A stretch of 57,079 nt of DNA from Nodosilinea foveolarum (GTDB lineage Bacteria; Cyanobacteriota; Cyanobacteriia; Phormidesmidales; Phormidesmidaceae), in NCBI GenBank assembly GCA_003242035.1, contig QBMC01000006.1, positions 1 through 57,079 on the forward strand, given 5' to 3'. The notes below the pieces were generated by a model, which was given only the letters and a program-made list of their open reading frames with translations, was not told the origin of the DNA and made no database searches. Position numbers and translations under genes: made by a program. Shown piece by piece: positions 44,301 to 51,875 of this stretch (the first letter of the stretch is position 1; every line of letters begins with the position of its first letter).

Positions 44301-44373
44301 ACTGGGCACACACGAAGAACTCATGGCTCTTAAAGGCCGCTATTACTGCCTATATGAGCAGAAGGGGGAATAA
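41317..44373 (+). CDS. Type I secretion ABC exporter with CRP-like and inactive C39-like domains
   Basis: This 1018-residue protein combines four parts. Residues 1-180 resemble a cyclic-nucleotide-binding (CRP-like) domain (FPFDQLPPSALTSLAQ, LKLLQPGSVLGLAGLV). An Asn-Gly/Ser linker lies near 245-268. A C39-peptidase-like domain (about 300-440) has Val316 where active peptidases have the catalytic Cys (GDVGSS before ACFAMV), so it is a docking domain as in HlyB. The membrane domain (about 455-740) leads into an ABC domain with Walker A GQSGSGKST, LSGGQRQRIAIAR, ILDEATSALD and ITHRLST. With the HlyD gene that follows it forms an exporter that needs an outer-membrane TolC partner, absent here. 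Confidence 0.9.
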   Translation: MTYAGISIEQRLRGMFPFDQLPPSALTSLAQNCQTLRYKIGQPILRRELMPHQLAVITEGRGRLLGYDPYQKTPMTLKLLQPGSVLGLAGLVRRVPCESAIASSEVVAIAIPMNLIEHLITQHNAFAQAIYNRCYLAEVFDLTSQYFKTQARSVTDLSATVRRLQTDAMVANLNAGKVAIDSPAEHRLWFVSTESIYAHQPGSWLMGDQLDGRINSHRATRLVGIDMYQLANQSIPDTPAALIAANGNGYANGNGNGNGNGSSNGSSGLAVANRLPNPVDDIPYAPDLEFNSNIIEAGSAKAKALKYPVLRGKGDVGSSLACFAMVAQHLNIPFKREVVERVLSNQSQRLGHLSLTACGAVADLVGLRPQLAKVPASAIARLPKLGLIQWRDGFALLYEASAREYVLGVPAENKLARYSPEAFAEIWGLEGEILLVETTEQTPQQKFGLGWFIPSLKKYRGVLSMVLLASLFVQIFGLANPLMVQVIIDRVIAQNSADTLQVLGIFLIVVAIFEAILTSLRTYLFVDTTNRIDMALGAEIIDHLLRLPLNYFDRRPVGELSSRVNELENIRQFLTGTALTVVLDALFSVVYILVMFIYSVKLTFVSLATIPAFMVLTFFVSPIVRRQLRAKAERNAETQSFLVEALSGVQTVKAQNMELKTRWKWQQKYARYVSDGFKTVLTSTTAGSASGFLNKISGLLVLWVGATLVLDGTLTLGGLIAFRIISGYVTQPLLRLTQLWQNFQETALSLERLSDIIDHPQEQAEADRSQIPMPEITGDVTYENLSFRFAPSGPLQLVNVNLEFHAGEFIGVVGQSGSGKSTLMKLLPRLYNAESGRILIDGYDISKVELYSLRQQVGIVPQDSLLFEGSIQENIALTNPQADTESIIRAAQIASAHDFIMDLSGGYNSRVGERGSSLSGGQRQRIAIARTVLQNPRLLILDEATSALDYDTEAQVCRNLKEWANNRTVFFITHRLSTIRQADRILVMDKGSVVELGTHEELMALKGRYYCLYEQKGE

Positions 44374-44377
44374 GGAT

Positions 44378-45958
44378 ATGACGAGTACTTTTAATAAAAG
44401 AGGCCCTCAAGGCCCTAATGTGGTCACGCCAGGTAGTAACGGCCAAGGTCATGAGAATGGCGCAGCCGCTAACAATGGGAGCGGCGGAACGCCACCTGAT
44501 GATGGCGGTGCCGATTTTGGCTCTCAAGTTCCTCAATCGTTCGATCAGCCGGTAATTCTGCGGCAGTCGCCCGTTTGGACTAAGCTCATTGTCTTAGCCA
44601 TTATGGGCGTGACGACGGGGTCGGTGCTGTGGGCCTGTATAGCGAAGGTAGAGGAGACCGTTAGCGCACCTGGCAAGCTAGAACCTAGAGGGATTGTGCA
44701 GGTGGTACAGGCTCCGGTGGGCGGCGTTGTCAAAGAGGTGTTGGTGGCGGAGGGCGAGCAGGTGGAAAAGGGTCAGGTGGTCGCGACCTTAGATGAGGCG
44801 GCGAGCGACGCTCAGATTAAAGCTAATGACGATATTGTTAAACGGCTGCGGGCTGAGACGGCTTTTTATGAGGCTCAGATTTCGGGGGCGGCGAACGCAC
44901 CTGTACCTGAGGGGGTGACGGCAGATTTGATTCAGCGAGGACGCGATCGCGCTGAGCTAACAGAGAATAATCGTCTATATAAAGCGCAGATTAGTGGCAA
45001 TACCGATGGGTTGGATGCCGATCAGCTCATTCGGTTGAAAACGGCGGAGTCTAGATTGGGTTCGCAGCAGACGATTAACCAGTTTCAGACCCAGCAACTG
45101 AGCAAGCAACTGGCTCAGACCCGAGAGCAGCTCAGCAACGCTCGAAGCGATTTGGCCACCAATCAAGAGATTTTGAGCCGATTGAAAGTGCTAAACGACG
45201 CAGGCGCAGTGGCTGAGCTTCAGTACCTTCAGCAGGAGCAGGAGGTCAACAACAAACAGACAGAGGTTGATACGGCACAGCAAGAAATTGATCGCTTAGC
45301 CTTTCAAATTTCTCAGGCCGAGGAGGAGGTCTCGCGGACTTCTTTTGAATCGGTTGAGACGCTGCAAGATCGGATCTCGGTGAACGACCAGCGGATTGCT
45401 GAAATAGATAGTCAGATTGAGCAGCGGATTGCGGCGAATAAAAGACAGCTTGATGAACTGAGTAGTGAAAGGGCGCAGCTAGATCAGAGCGTGAAGTATC
45501 AGGCGCTGAAGGCTCCGGTCGAAGGTACTGTCTTCAACTTAAAGGCCAATCGAGCGGGCTATGTGGCCAACTCGACTGAGCCGATGATGGAAATTGTGCC
45601 GCAAGATGCGCTGGTGGCGCGGGTGTTTATCCCGAGTAAGGATTTTGGCTTCGCGCGGGTGGGGCAGAAAGTGGACGTGCGAATTGATGCGTTCTCGTAT
45701 AGTGAGTTTGGCGATATGGAGGGGACGTTGGTTAGCCTTGCGGCTGATGCCCTGCCACCCGATGAACAGTTTCCCTACTACCGCTATCCGGCTGAAATTG
45801 AGCTGGATAGTCAGCAGTTTATTTCTAACGATGTGCCGCTGGACTTGCGTTCGGGAATGTCGCTTAATGCCAATATAAAGCTGCGCAAGCGGCGGGTGAT
45901 TACCTTTGTGACTGACCTATTTATCCGTAAGGTCGATTCTGTCGGCTCGGGTAGTTAA
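44378..45958 (+). CDS. HlyD-family membrane fusion protein
   Basis: The 526-residue adaptor bridges the ABC exporter to an outer-membrane channel. A disordered Gly/Asn-rich N-terminus precedes one membrane segment (LIVLAIMGVTTGSVLWACI). The first lipoyl half follows (GIVQVVQAPVGGVVKEVLVAEGEQVEKG), then a long coiled-coil hairpin (about 130-390), the second lipoyl half (ALKAPVEGTVFNLKANRAGYV) and a beta-barrel part. ATG 44378 is preferred because it lies 4 bases past the exporter stop with AGGGGGA upstream; ATG 44354 in frame would overlap the exporter. Confidence 0.92.
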   Translation: MTSTFNKRGPQGPNVVTPGSNGQGHENGAAANNGSGGTPPDDGGADFGSQVPQSFDQPVILRQSPVWTKLIVLAIMGVTTGSVLWACIAKVEETVSAPGKLEPRGIVQVVQAPVGGVVKEVLVAEGEQVEKGQVVATLDEAASDAQIKANDDIVKRLRAETAFYEAQISGAANAPVPEGVTADLIQRGRDRAELTENNRLYKAQISGNTDGLDADQLIRLKTAESRLGSQQTINQFQTQQLSKQLAQTREQLSNARSDLATNQEILSRLKVLNDAGAVAELQYLQQEQEVNNKQTEVDTAQQEIDRLAFQISQAEEEVSRTSFESVETLQDRISVNDQRIAEIDSQIEQRIAANKRQLDELSSERAQLDQSVKYQALKAPVEGTVFNLKANRAGYVANSTEPMMEIVPQDALVARVFIPSKDFGFARVGQKVDVRIDAFSYSEFGDMEGTLVSLAADALPPDEQFPYYRYPAEIELDSQQFISNDVPLDLRSGMSLNANIKLRKRRVITFVTDLFIRKVDSVGSGS

Positions 45959-46097
45959 GGGTGTGTCGCTATATCGGGATGTGACTTATGCGATATTTAC
46001 ATCAATTTCTATCTTTCTATGTAAAACCGTAAACATGACTACAAATAGCCTCCCTTTATGCTGGGAACGTTATATATGTCGTTAGATATATATTTCC

Positions 46098-46250
46098 ATG
46101 AATCGATTGGCTGCTTTTGTCCTTCCTGCTGCGCTTGGTCTGATTGCTGGTATTGGCTACGGTGTGGTGGCTCACGCGATGGATTTGCCAATGTCGCTGA
46201 GCGAACAACTGCTACAGCCCTTAGAGTCTAGTGGAACCTTACGTAACTAG
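46098..46250 (+). CDS. Very small membrane protein (50 residues)
   Basis: This frame is below the usual length cut-off. It starts at ATG 46098 (MNRLAAFVLPAALGLIAGIG), has one Gly-rich hydrophobic segment (residues 4-26), and ends in a polar tail (LSEQLLQPLESSGTLRN). It lies between the HlyD gene and another small membrane protein, all in one direction. It might be a signal-peptide-bearing exported peptide or a membrane accessory. No double-glycine leader is obvious. The ribosome binding site is weak (the upstream region is TATATATTTCC), which lowers confidence. Confidence 0.45.
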   Translation: MNRLAAFVLPAALGLIAGIGYGVVAHAMDLPMSLSEQLLQPLESSGTLRN

Positions 46251-46405
46251 TTGCGATCGCTGATAATCGCTGACTTAGATGACTAAACGTTGCGTCTCGC
46301 AACATTCTATTAAAGAAACCTTAAATAAAAATGAACGGTATACGTTGTTACAGAAACAGTCTGCGAAGATTGAGAAACAACGTTATCGGATGAGGTCACT
46401 GAACC

Positions 46406-46624
46406 ATGAACTACAACATTTCTAATCGGGCTGATGAGCAGTCTGCTGTGGGGAATGCGATCGCGGGTCTTTTTGTGGCGGGCGTGATGTTCGTTTTAGG
46501 CTATACCGTGGTTCGAGTGAGCCTAGCTGAGCGGGTGATGACGCCGGTAGCGGCAGATGCTGATATTGAGATGGTGGTGCCTCACGAGGCGACGCTGTGG
46601 GCTGGGTTCGGCACTGAGTTTTGA
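46406..46624 (+). CDS. Small single-pass membrane protein (72 residues)
   Basis: The product has a polar N-terminus with NISNRADEQSAVGN, one hydrophobic segment (AIAGLFVAGVMFVLGYTVV, residues about 18-38) and an acidic tail (VAADADIEMVVPHEATLWAGFG). I do not recognise a family. An overlapping AGGTCACTG before the ATG offers a weak ribosome binding site. It is the last gene before a strong terminator that closes the secretion region, so it could serve the exporter or be a separate stress peptide. Confidence 0.6.
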   Translation: MNYNISNRADEQSAVGNAIAGLFVAGVMFVLGYTVVRVSLAERVMTPVAADADIEMVVPHEATLWAGFGTEF

Positions 46625-46671
46625 TGGGAGCGATCGCGCCTTTACCACCGACTTAACTTTAATTTAGATAG

Positions 46672-46713
46672 AAAGCGGGGCCTTTTTCCAATGGGAGAAG
46701 GCCCCGCTTTTTT
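46672..46713. terminator. Strong rho-independent terminator
   Basis: AAAGCGGGGCCTT pairs with AAGGCCCCGCTTT and is followed by TTTTTT on the plus strand. It closes the small-protein/secretion region and also lies just past the stop of the convergent DNA glycosylase. The minus-strand version has fewer U residues but may still work. Confidence 0.9.
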
Positions 46714-46726
46714 GTGGCCATACGTA

Positions 46727-47383
46727 CTAATGGGTATCTAAATTGAGGATTTGCTGTTTGACTTTAGGATCTTTCTTTGAAACGGATGGCGAATTCTCTA
46801 GATACCAGCGCCAGGGAATATCTGTGCCTTTGGAGAGGCCGATGCGAGTGGTTTGCGTTACAGCAGACGGATCGGCGGTAATTCTTTGCTCGGTTTCTGA
46901 TGAACGAGGTTCTATCCATAGCCCTGAGTCTGGGTGAATGGGCGTGCCTTTGAGTGCTGCGTCGAGCTGGTAGGCAATACAGAGTTTGCCGGGGCCAGCG
47001 CCTAGTCTTTCTAGCTTTTCTTTTTTGGGGGCTATGTAACTGGGCCATTGCGCCAGGTCGATGGCTCTGATGAGGATGGTGCTAGCTAGCCCGTCGCAGT
47101 CTGTGACGATGTTGAAGCAGTGATATTGCCGGTAGATGCGGTAGATGTAGAGGATGCCTGCTGGCCCAAAGACAACTTCGTTGTGGGCGGTTTTACGTTG
47201 GTAGGCGTACATCGCTGGGTCGCCTGCTTCGTAGGCTTCGGTTTCTACGATTTGGCCGCGTATGGTTTCGGTGCCAGTTTCGGTGGGTACTTGCCTGACG
47301 AATGTACAGCCTAGTAAATCGACGGCCACTTTTTGAGAGGAACGATTGAACCAGTCTGCGGGTAGGTAAGCGAGGGGTTTCAA
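46727..47383 (-). CDS. mpg: DNA-3-methyladenine glycosylase (AAG/MPG family)
   Basis: The enzyme removes alkylated purines from DNA. The 218-residue protein has LLGCTFVRQV, the catalytic region IVETEAYEAGDPAMYAYQRKTAHNEVVFGPAG (Glu in ETEAY), YIYRIYRQYHCFNIVTD, and RLGAGPGKLCIAYQLD near the end. This is the mammalian-type AAG family found in many bacteria. It is convergent with the secretion region across the shared terminator. Confidence 0.93.
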   Translation of the reverse strand: MKPLAYLPADWFNRSSQKVAVDLLGCTFVRQVPTETGTETIRGQIVETEAYEAGDPAMYAYQRKTAHNEVVFGPAGILYIYRIYRQYHCFNIVTDCDGLASTILIRAIDLAQWPSYIAPKKEKLERLGAGPGKLCIAYQLDAALKGTPIHPDSGLWIEPRSSETEQRITADPSAVTQTTRIGLSKGTDIPWRWYLENSPSVSKKDPKVKQQILNLDTH

Positions 47384-47602
47384 GGTTGGTTACTGGTTGT
47401 TATAGCGATCGCGTCTGAAGAAAGCTGGCAGTGTATGCAGTGTATATAGTTGGAGAGATATAGTTGGAGAGAAGAATGAGCAGAAAAGTGAAAATCTTCT
47501 CGATAGGTTGATGACTGGACAAAACAGAAGATTATGCTATCTACCGTTTCTGAGAAAAGACTACACATTGTCCGCTAGATGATTTTTTAGCCTAGACCTT
47601 TA

Positions 47603-48153
47603 TTGATTGCCTCTCTATTCTACGATCCTTTCTCTGCGGTGCTTACCTGTCCAAAGAGTGATTGGAGCGCTCTATCTGATGGCGTATTGGCGGTTTCTCA
47701 AAATCCTGCTCGCTGTATTAATGCTCAAGGCTATTATGTCGCCTTGTTGCCTACCTACCCGATCGCGCTGAGAGTGTTTGGGGGCATAGTTGTTCCTAGT
47801 GCCCTATTTATTGTGTCTGTGTTTGAGCATGAATTTTGGCGACGCATTTGTCCGCTGTACTTTTTCTCTCAGTTGCCCAGAGCGTTAGGGTCACGGACGT
47901 TGTTGAAAATAGAGAGAAATGCGTGGTTGCAGAATAATCATCTTTACTTGCAGTTTGGGTTGTTCTTTTCGGGCATTACGGCTCGCATATTGGTGGTTAA
48001 TTCTGTTCGGTCTATTACCGGTATCTTTTTTTGCTTACGTTGCTGGCTGCGGTAGGCGTTGTGACGCTGTATGGCGGCAGAAGCTGGTGCCATGTTTTTC
48101 GGAGACTTTTCTACCGGGTTGAATCAGCTAAGTCGGTTGGCATGAGACACTGA
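47603..48153 (+). pseudogene. Broken Fe-S/membrane protein gene
   Basis: The frame from TTG 47603 encodes a fragment that resembles the C-terminal part of a long cyanobacterial membrane protein with iron-sulfur features: FYDPFSAVLTCPKSDW, QNPARCINAQGYY, HEFWRRICPLYFFSQLPRALG. An in-frame stop directly precedes it, so the N-terminal half is missing. At a run of seven T (48026-48032) a one-base shift is needed to continue as LLTLLAAVGVVTLYGGRSWCHVF, which matches the expected family end. That frame then runs to TGA 48151 with the usual CHYFCPM-like motif lost (CHVFRRL). It is truncated at the 5' end, frameshifted, and decayed at the 3' end. Confidence 0.7.
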
Positions 48154-48211
48154 GGGCAGCGGCTCTCTGTTTAAGAGGGTCATGCTGACGCACTAAAAGC
48201 TGCCCTACGCC

Positions 48212-49930
48212 ATGCAAAAACTTTATAAACTTACCAATCGAATCAACTTTAACCACGTGCGGGGCGACCTGTTTGGCGGACTGACGGCGGCTGTGATTGC
48301 GCTGCCGATGGCGCTGGCCTTTGGGGTCGCTTCGGGCGCAGGACCTGAAGCGGGACTGTATGGGGCGATTGTCGTTGGCTTTTTCGCGGCCTTATTTGGC
48401 GGTACGCCGACGCTGATTTCTGAGCCAACTGGCCCAATGACGGTGGTGATTACGGGTGTGATTGCCGCCATGATCGCGAACTTTGATGGCGATCAGGCGC
48501 AGGCGATGCCGTTTGTCTTCACGGTGGTGATGATGGCAGGGCTTTTTCAGATTGTGATTGGCGCGCTCAAGATGGGCAAATACGTGACGCTGATGCCCTA
48601 TAACGTGGTGTCGGGCTTTATGTCGGGTATTGGCATTATCTTGATTATTTTGCAGCTTGGTCCGGCGCTGGGTCAGGCGACTCCGGCGGGGGGTGTTTTA
48701 GGGACGTTGCAAAATTTGCCAGAGCTGGTGACAAAGGCTGATCCAGCCGCCGCATTTTTGGCCACGCTGACGGTTCTGATGATTTTGTTTTTTCCGAAGG
48801 GATTGAGAAAGTTTGCACCGCCGCAGCTAGTGGCGATGATTGTGGGGACGGTGTTGGCGCTGACGGTGTTGGCGGGGGCAGGTTTGAAGCCGATTGGCGA
48901 TATTCCTTTTTCGGTGCCTCACCTGCAATTTCCGGTGTTTGAGGGTTCCTTGCTGCGCAATATGCTGATTGATGGCATTGTGCTGGGGATGCTGGGCAGC
49001 ATTGACGCGCTGCTAACCTCGGTGGTGGCGGATAGTTTGACTCGAACGGAGCACGATTCTAATAAGGAACTGGTCGGTCAGGGTATCGGCAACATTATGT
49101 CGGGGCTTCTGGGCGGTCTGCCTGGAGCGGGGGCCACGATGGGAACGGTGGTGAATATTCAGGCGGGCGGACAGACGGCGCTTTCGGGTCTAGCGAGAGC
49201 CGCGATTTTGCTGGTGGTGGTGCTGGGGGCCAGCGGACTGACGAAGCATATTCCGTTGGCGGTGCTGGCAGGGATCATCATCAAAGTCGGTATTGACATT
49301 ATTGACTGGGGCTTTTTGAAGCGAGCGCATTACATTTCAAGGAAGTCTGCGGCGATTATGTATGGCGTGATTTTTCTGACGGTGTTTGTGGATTTGGTGG
49401 TGGCGGTTGGCGTGGGCGTGTTTGTGGCGAATGTGCTGACGATTGATAAGCTGAGCCAACTGCGTTCTGATAAGGGCGTGACGGCAATTACGGATAGTGA
49501 TGATGCGATTAAGCTGAGCGCGGAAGAAAGTTCGCTGCTGCATCAAGGGCGCGATCATATCCTCTTATTTAGCCTGAGTGGGCCGATGATTTTTGGGGTG
49601 GCTAAGGCGATCGCTCGTCAGCACAAAGCGGTTCAAAATTGCCAAGCGATGGTGCTAGATCTCAGTGAGGTGCCACATTTGGGCGTAACCACTTCGCTGG
49701 CGATTGAGAATGCGATTCAGAGCGCTGTCGATGGCGGTCGGGAGGTGTTTGTAGTGGGCGCAACTGGGCAAACCTATAAGCGGCTGGCTAAGCTGGGTCT
49801 GCTGAAGGTGGTTCCGGCTGAGCATTTTCTGGAGGATCGCACGGAGGCGCTGCGGCAGGCGCTGGCAACGATTGATTTAGAAGATAGCGTTGTCAGTAGG
49901 GGTTCAATGGTGGAGCCGCAGCCGATCTAG
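48212..49930 (+). CDS. bicA: BicA-type SulP bicarbonate transporter
   Basis: BicA is a Na+-dependent, low-affinity, high-flux bicarbonate transporter of the cyanobacterial CO2-concentrating mechanism. The 572-residue protein starts INFNHVRGDLFGGLTAAVIALPMALAFGVASGAG, a near match to known BicA. It continues with GGTPTLISEPTGPMTVVITG, the central TRTEHDSNKELVGQGIGN and AGATMGTVVNIQAGG, and ends in a STAS domain (ILLFSLSGPMIFGVAKAIARQH, LDLSEVPHLGVT). About 12-14 membrane segments are visible. Confidence 0.9.
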   Translation: MQKLYKLTNRINFNHVRGDLFGGLTAAVIALPMALAFGVASGAGPEAGLYGAIVVGFFAALFGGTPTLISEPTGPMTVVITGVIAAMIANFDGDQAQAMPFVFTVVMMAGLFQIVIGALKMGKYVTLMPYNVVSGFMSGIGIILIILQLGPALGQATPAGGVLGTLQNLPELVTKADPAAAFLATLTVLMILFFPKGLRKFAPPQLVAMIVGTVLALTVLAGAGLKPIGDIPFSVPHLQFPVFEGSLLRNMLIDGIVLGMLGSIDALLTSVVADSLTRTEHDSNKELVGQGIGNIMSGLLGGLPGAGATMGTVVNIQAGGQTALSGLARAAILLVVVLGASGLTKHIPLAVLAGIIIKVGIDIIDWGFLKRAHYISRKSAAIMYGVIFLTVFVDLVVAVGVGVFVANVLTIDKLSQLRSDKGVTAITDSDDAIKLSAEESSLLHQGRDHILLFSLSGPMIFGVAKAIARQHKAVQNCQAMVLDLSEVPHLGVTTSLAIENAIQSAVDGGREVFVVGATGQTYKRLAKLGLLKVVPAEHFLEDRTEALRQALATIDLEDSVVSRGSMVEPQPI

Positions 49931-49931
49931 T

Positions 49932-51095
49932 TTAGTGGGACTTTACGAAGCCGCTGAGTCGTTCCATGCCACGTTCGATGGTGCCCATGTCGGTGGCGTA
50001 GGAGATGCGGATGGTGCCTTCTGCGCCAAAGGCCGCGCCGGGGATGGTAGCGACGTGTTTTTCGGTGAGCAGGCGATCGCAAAATTCAACCGAGCCAAGT
50101 CCTAACTGACTGATGTCTATAAATAAATAGAACGCGCCTTTTGGTTCTACGTAGCTAAGGCCGTTGATGTCGTCGATCATTTTCATGATGGCTTGGCGGC
50201 GCTGGGTGAAGGCGGAGAGCATAATTGCAAAATCGTCTGAGGGACTGGAGAGAGCGGCGATCGCGCCATACTGCGCAAAGGTACAAACGTTAGAAGTGGC
50301 GTGACTTTGCAGTGTGCTCGCGCCCTGAATGATCTCCACTGGGCCAGCTAAATAGCCGAGTCGCCAGCCGGTCATCGCGTAGCCCTTGGCAAATCCGTTG
50401 CTGATGATGGTGCGCTTAAATATCTCGGGGTTGAGTGAGCCAATGCTGATATGTTCTGCGCCGTCGTACAGAATCTTTTCGTAGATTTCGTCGGAGACAA
50501 CCCAGATGTCTGCTTCGACGATGACGGCGGCGATCGCCTCAAGCTCTGCTCGGGTGTAGACCATGCCCGTCGGGTTCGACGGAGAGTTGAGCACCAGCAG
50601 CTTAGTTTTAGGCGTGATGGCTGCTTTTAGCTGCTCGGGCGTAATTTTGTAGTCTGTCTGCGCGGTGGCCGAGACGATAACGGGCGTTCCCCCAGCTAGC
50701 TTGACCATTTCTGGATAGCTCACCCAATAGGGCGCTGGAATGATCACTTCGTCGCCAGCTTCAATAAAAGTCTCCATCAGGTTGTACAGCGAGTGTTTGC
50801 CGCCGTTGGTCACCATGACGTTTTCGGAGCCGTAGAGCAGGCCGTTCTCTTGCTGAAGCTTGCGGGCAATGAGTTCTCTGAGAGCGGGTTCGCCGGCGGC
50901 GGGGCCGTAGCGCGTTTTGCCCTGATCGATGGCGGCTTTGGCGGCTTCGCAGATGTGTTTTGGCGTGTCAAAGTCTGGCTCGCCAGCGCTGAAGCTGCAT
51001 ACGTCTATCCCGTCTTTTTTCATGGCTTTGGCCTTTGCAGAGATGGCCAGGGTCATAGACGGGGTGACTTGACGAATGCGGGAGGCGAGCTTCAT
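49932..51095 (-). CDS. aspC: Aspartate aminotransferase (class I)
   Basis: This PLP enzyme interconverts aspartate and oxaloacetate; in related cyanobacteria similar proteins also take prephenate. The 387-residue protein has the type I-gamma start ([23 protein letters not shown]), [24 protein letters not shown], and the PLP-lysine loop [20 protein letters not shown], then the late [11 protein letters not shown]. It converges on bicA with only a 1-bp gap. Confidence 0.93.
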   Translation of the reverse strand: MKLASRIRQVTPSMTLAISAKAKAMKKDGIDVCSFSAGEPDFDTPKHICEAAKAAIDQGKTRYGPAAGEPALRELIARKLQQENGLLYGSENVMVTNGGKHSLYNLMETFIEAGDEVIIPAPYWVSYPEMVKLAGGTPVIVSATAQTDYKITPEQLKAAITPKTKLLVLNSPSNPTGMVYTRAELEAIAAVIVEADIWVVSDEIYEKILYDGAEHISIGSLNPEIFKRTIISNGFAKGYAMTGWRLGYLAGPVEIIQGASTLQSHATSNVCTFAQYGAIAALSSPSDDFAIMLSAFTQRRQAIMKMIDDINGLSYVEPKGAFYLFIDISQLGLGSVEFCDRLLTEKHVATIPGAAFGAEGTIRISYATDMGTIERGMERLSGFVKSH

Positions 51096-51236
51096 GGGCG
51101 ATCGCAGGAACCTATTGCCTGCTCAATGGTGAATGAGTGGGTAATACAATACCGTAGATCGATTTTGAAATTTCTGGGTAGCTGGGCTGAACAATTGGTC
51201 AAACTTTTTGGATATTTTTAGATATTGCTCGCTGGG

Positions 51237-51431
51237 CTACAGCCATGAACACAAAGGGAACTGCATGACGGCTTGCATCCGCGTGAAATCGCTGTCTGTA
51301 GAAACAATTGATAAATCGTAGTGGAGGGCTGTGCAGGCAATCCATAGATCGTTGTCGCTGATGCCTAAAGAATCAAGCGTTGTTTTGCGTAGCTTTTTAC
51401 GTTCTTTCGGCCCGTAGTGTTGAATTAGCTT
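51237..51431 (-). pseudogene. Truncated PIN-domain (VapC-like) toxin relic
   Basis: Read on the minus strand this frame has no start and follows an in-frame stop. Its product (KLIQHYGPKERKKLRK..., then LGISDNDLWIACTALHYDLSIVSTDSDF) is the C-terminal half of a PIN nuclease, including the acidic SDNDLWIA and STDSDF motifs. The N-terminal half with the first catalytic Asp is missing. It lies directly after an intact antitoxin-like gene, so it is the dead partner of a former toxin-antitoxin pair. The rest of 51096-51446 holds nothing else I recognise. Confidence 0.7.
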
Positions 51432-51446
51432 CTAATAGGTACACGC

Positions 51447-51764
51447 TTAAGCCTTGATTTGCGATCGCGTATTGTAGACGCTCTGAAGACATTCTTCAAA
51501 ATCGTCGCCTTCCCAGCCGCTCTCAAGCTCAAGCAGTTGGTTCCCCTTTGGGGGTCGTATGTTGTCGTCTACTTTAGAATTCGACAGACCGTTGGAAGAA
51601 CTACGAATAGGCTTCGATTCCATCCTTGATTCACTTTCAGAAACTGGCTTCTGAAAGTGACGATGTAGCAGAAAGTCTACAAAATCGACGACGGTCTGTA
51701 GAATTCCTGGCGGGAGCTGATCGAGCTTTTGGTTGAGCTGGTTGCGAGTGTTGTTTTCTGTCAT
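51447..51764 (-). CDS. DUF2281-like antitoxin-type protein
   Basis: The 105-residue product has the conserved DUF2281-like core LNQKLDQLPPGILQTVVDFVDFLLHRH, known from antitoxins that pair with PIN toxins. It continues with a Ser/Asn-rich variable region and an acidic LELESGWEGDDFEECLQSVYN end. ATG 51764 is preferred to the longer frame starting at 51818. The toxin relic follows at its 3' side, so the antitoxin has outlived its toxin or serves another role. Confidence 0.65.
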   Translation of the reverse strand: MTENNTRNQLNQKLDQLPPGILQTVVDFVDFLLHRHFQKPVSESESRMESKPIRSSSNGLSNSKVDDNIRPPKGNQLLELESGWEGDDFEECLQSVYNTRSQIKA

Positions 51765-51875
51765 AGATGATCGACGCATTGGGAGTGTCTTCATTGTATC
51801 GCTATCCACCCGCGCCACTGTCTATCAAAGGTTTTCCGCTAGAGTAGATGCTTGTGTTCTGCAAAATCTTAGCCC

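Noticed and set aside
47380-47568. 62-codon minus-strand frame upstream of mpg
   Set aside because: It overlaps the mpg start and a short direct repeat (about 47447-47474), has low-complexity codons and no recognisable protein.
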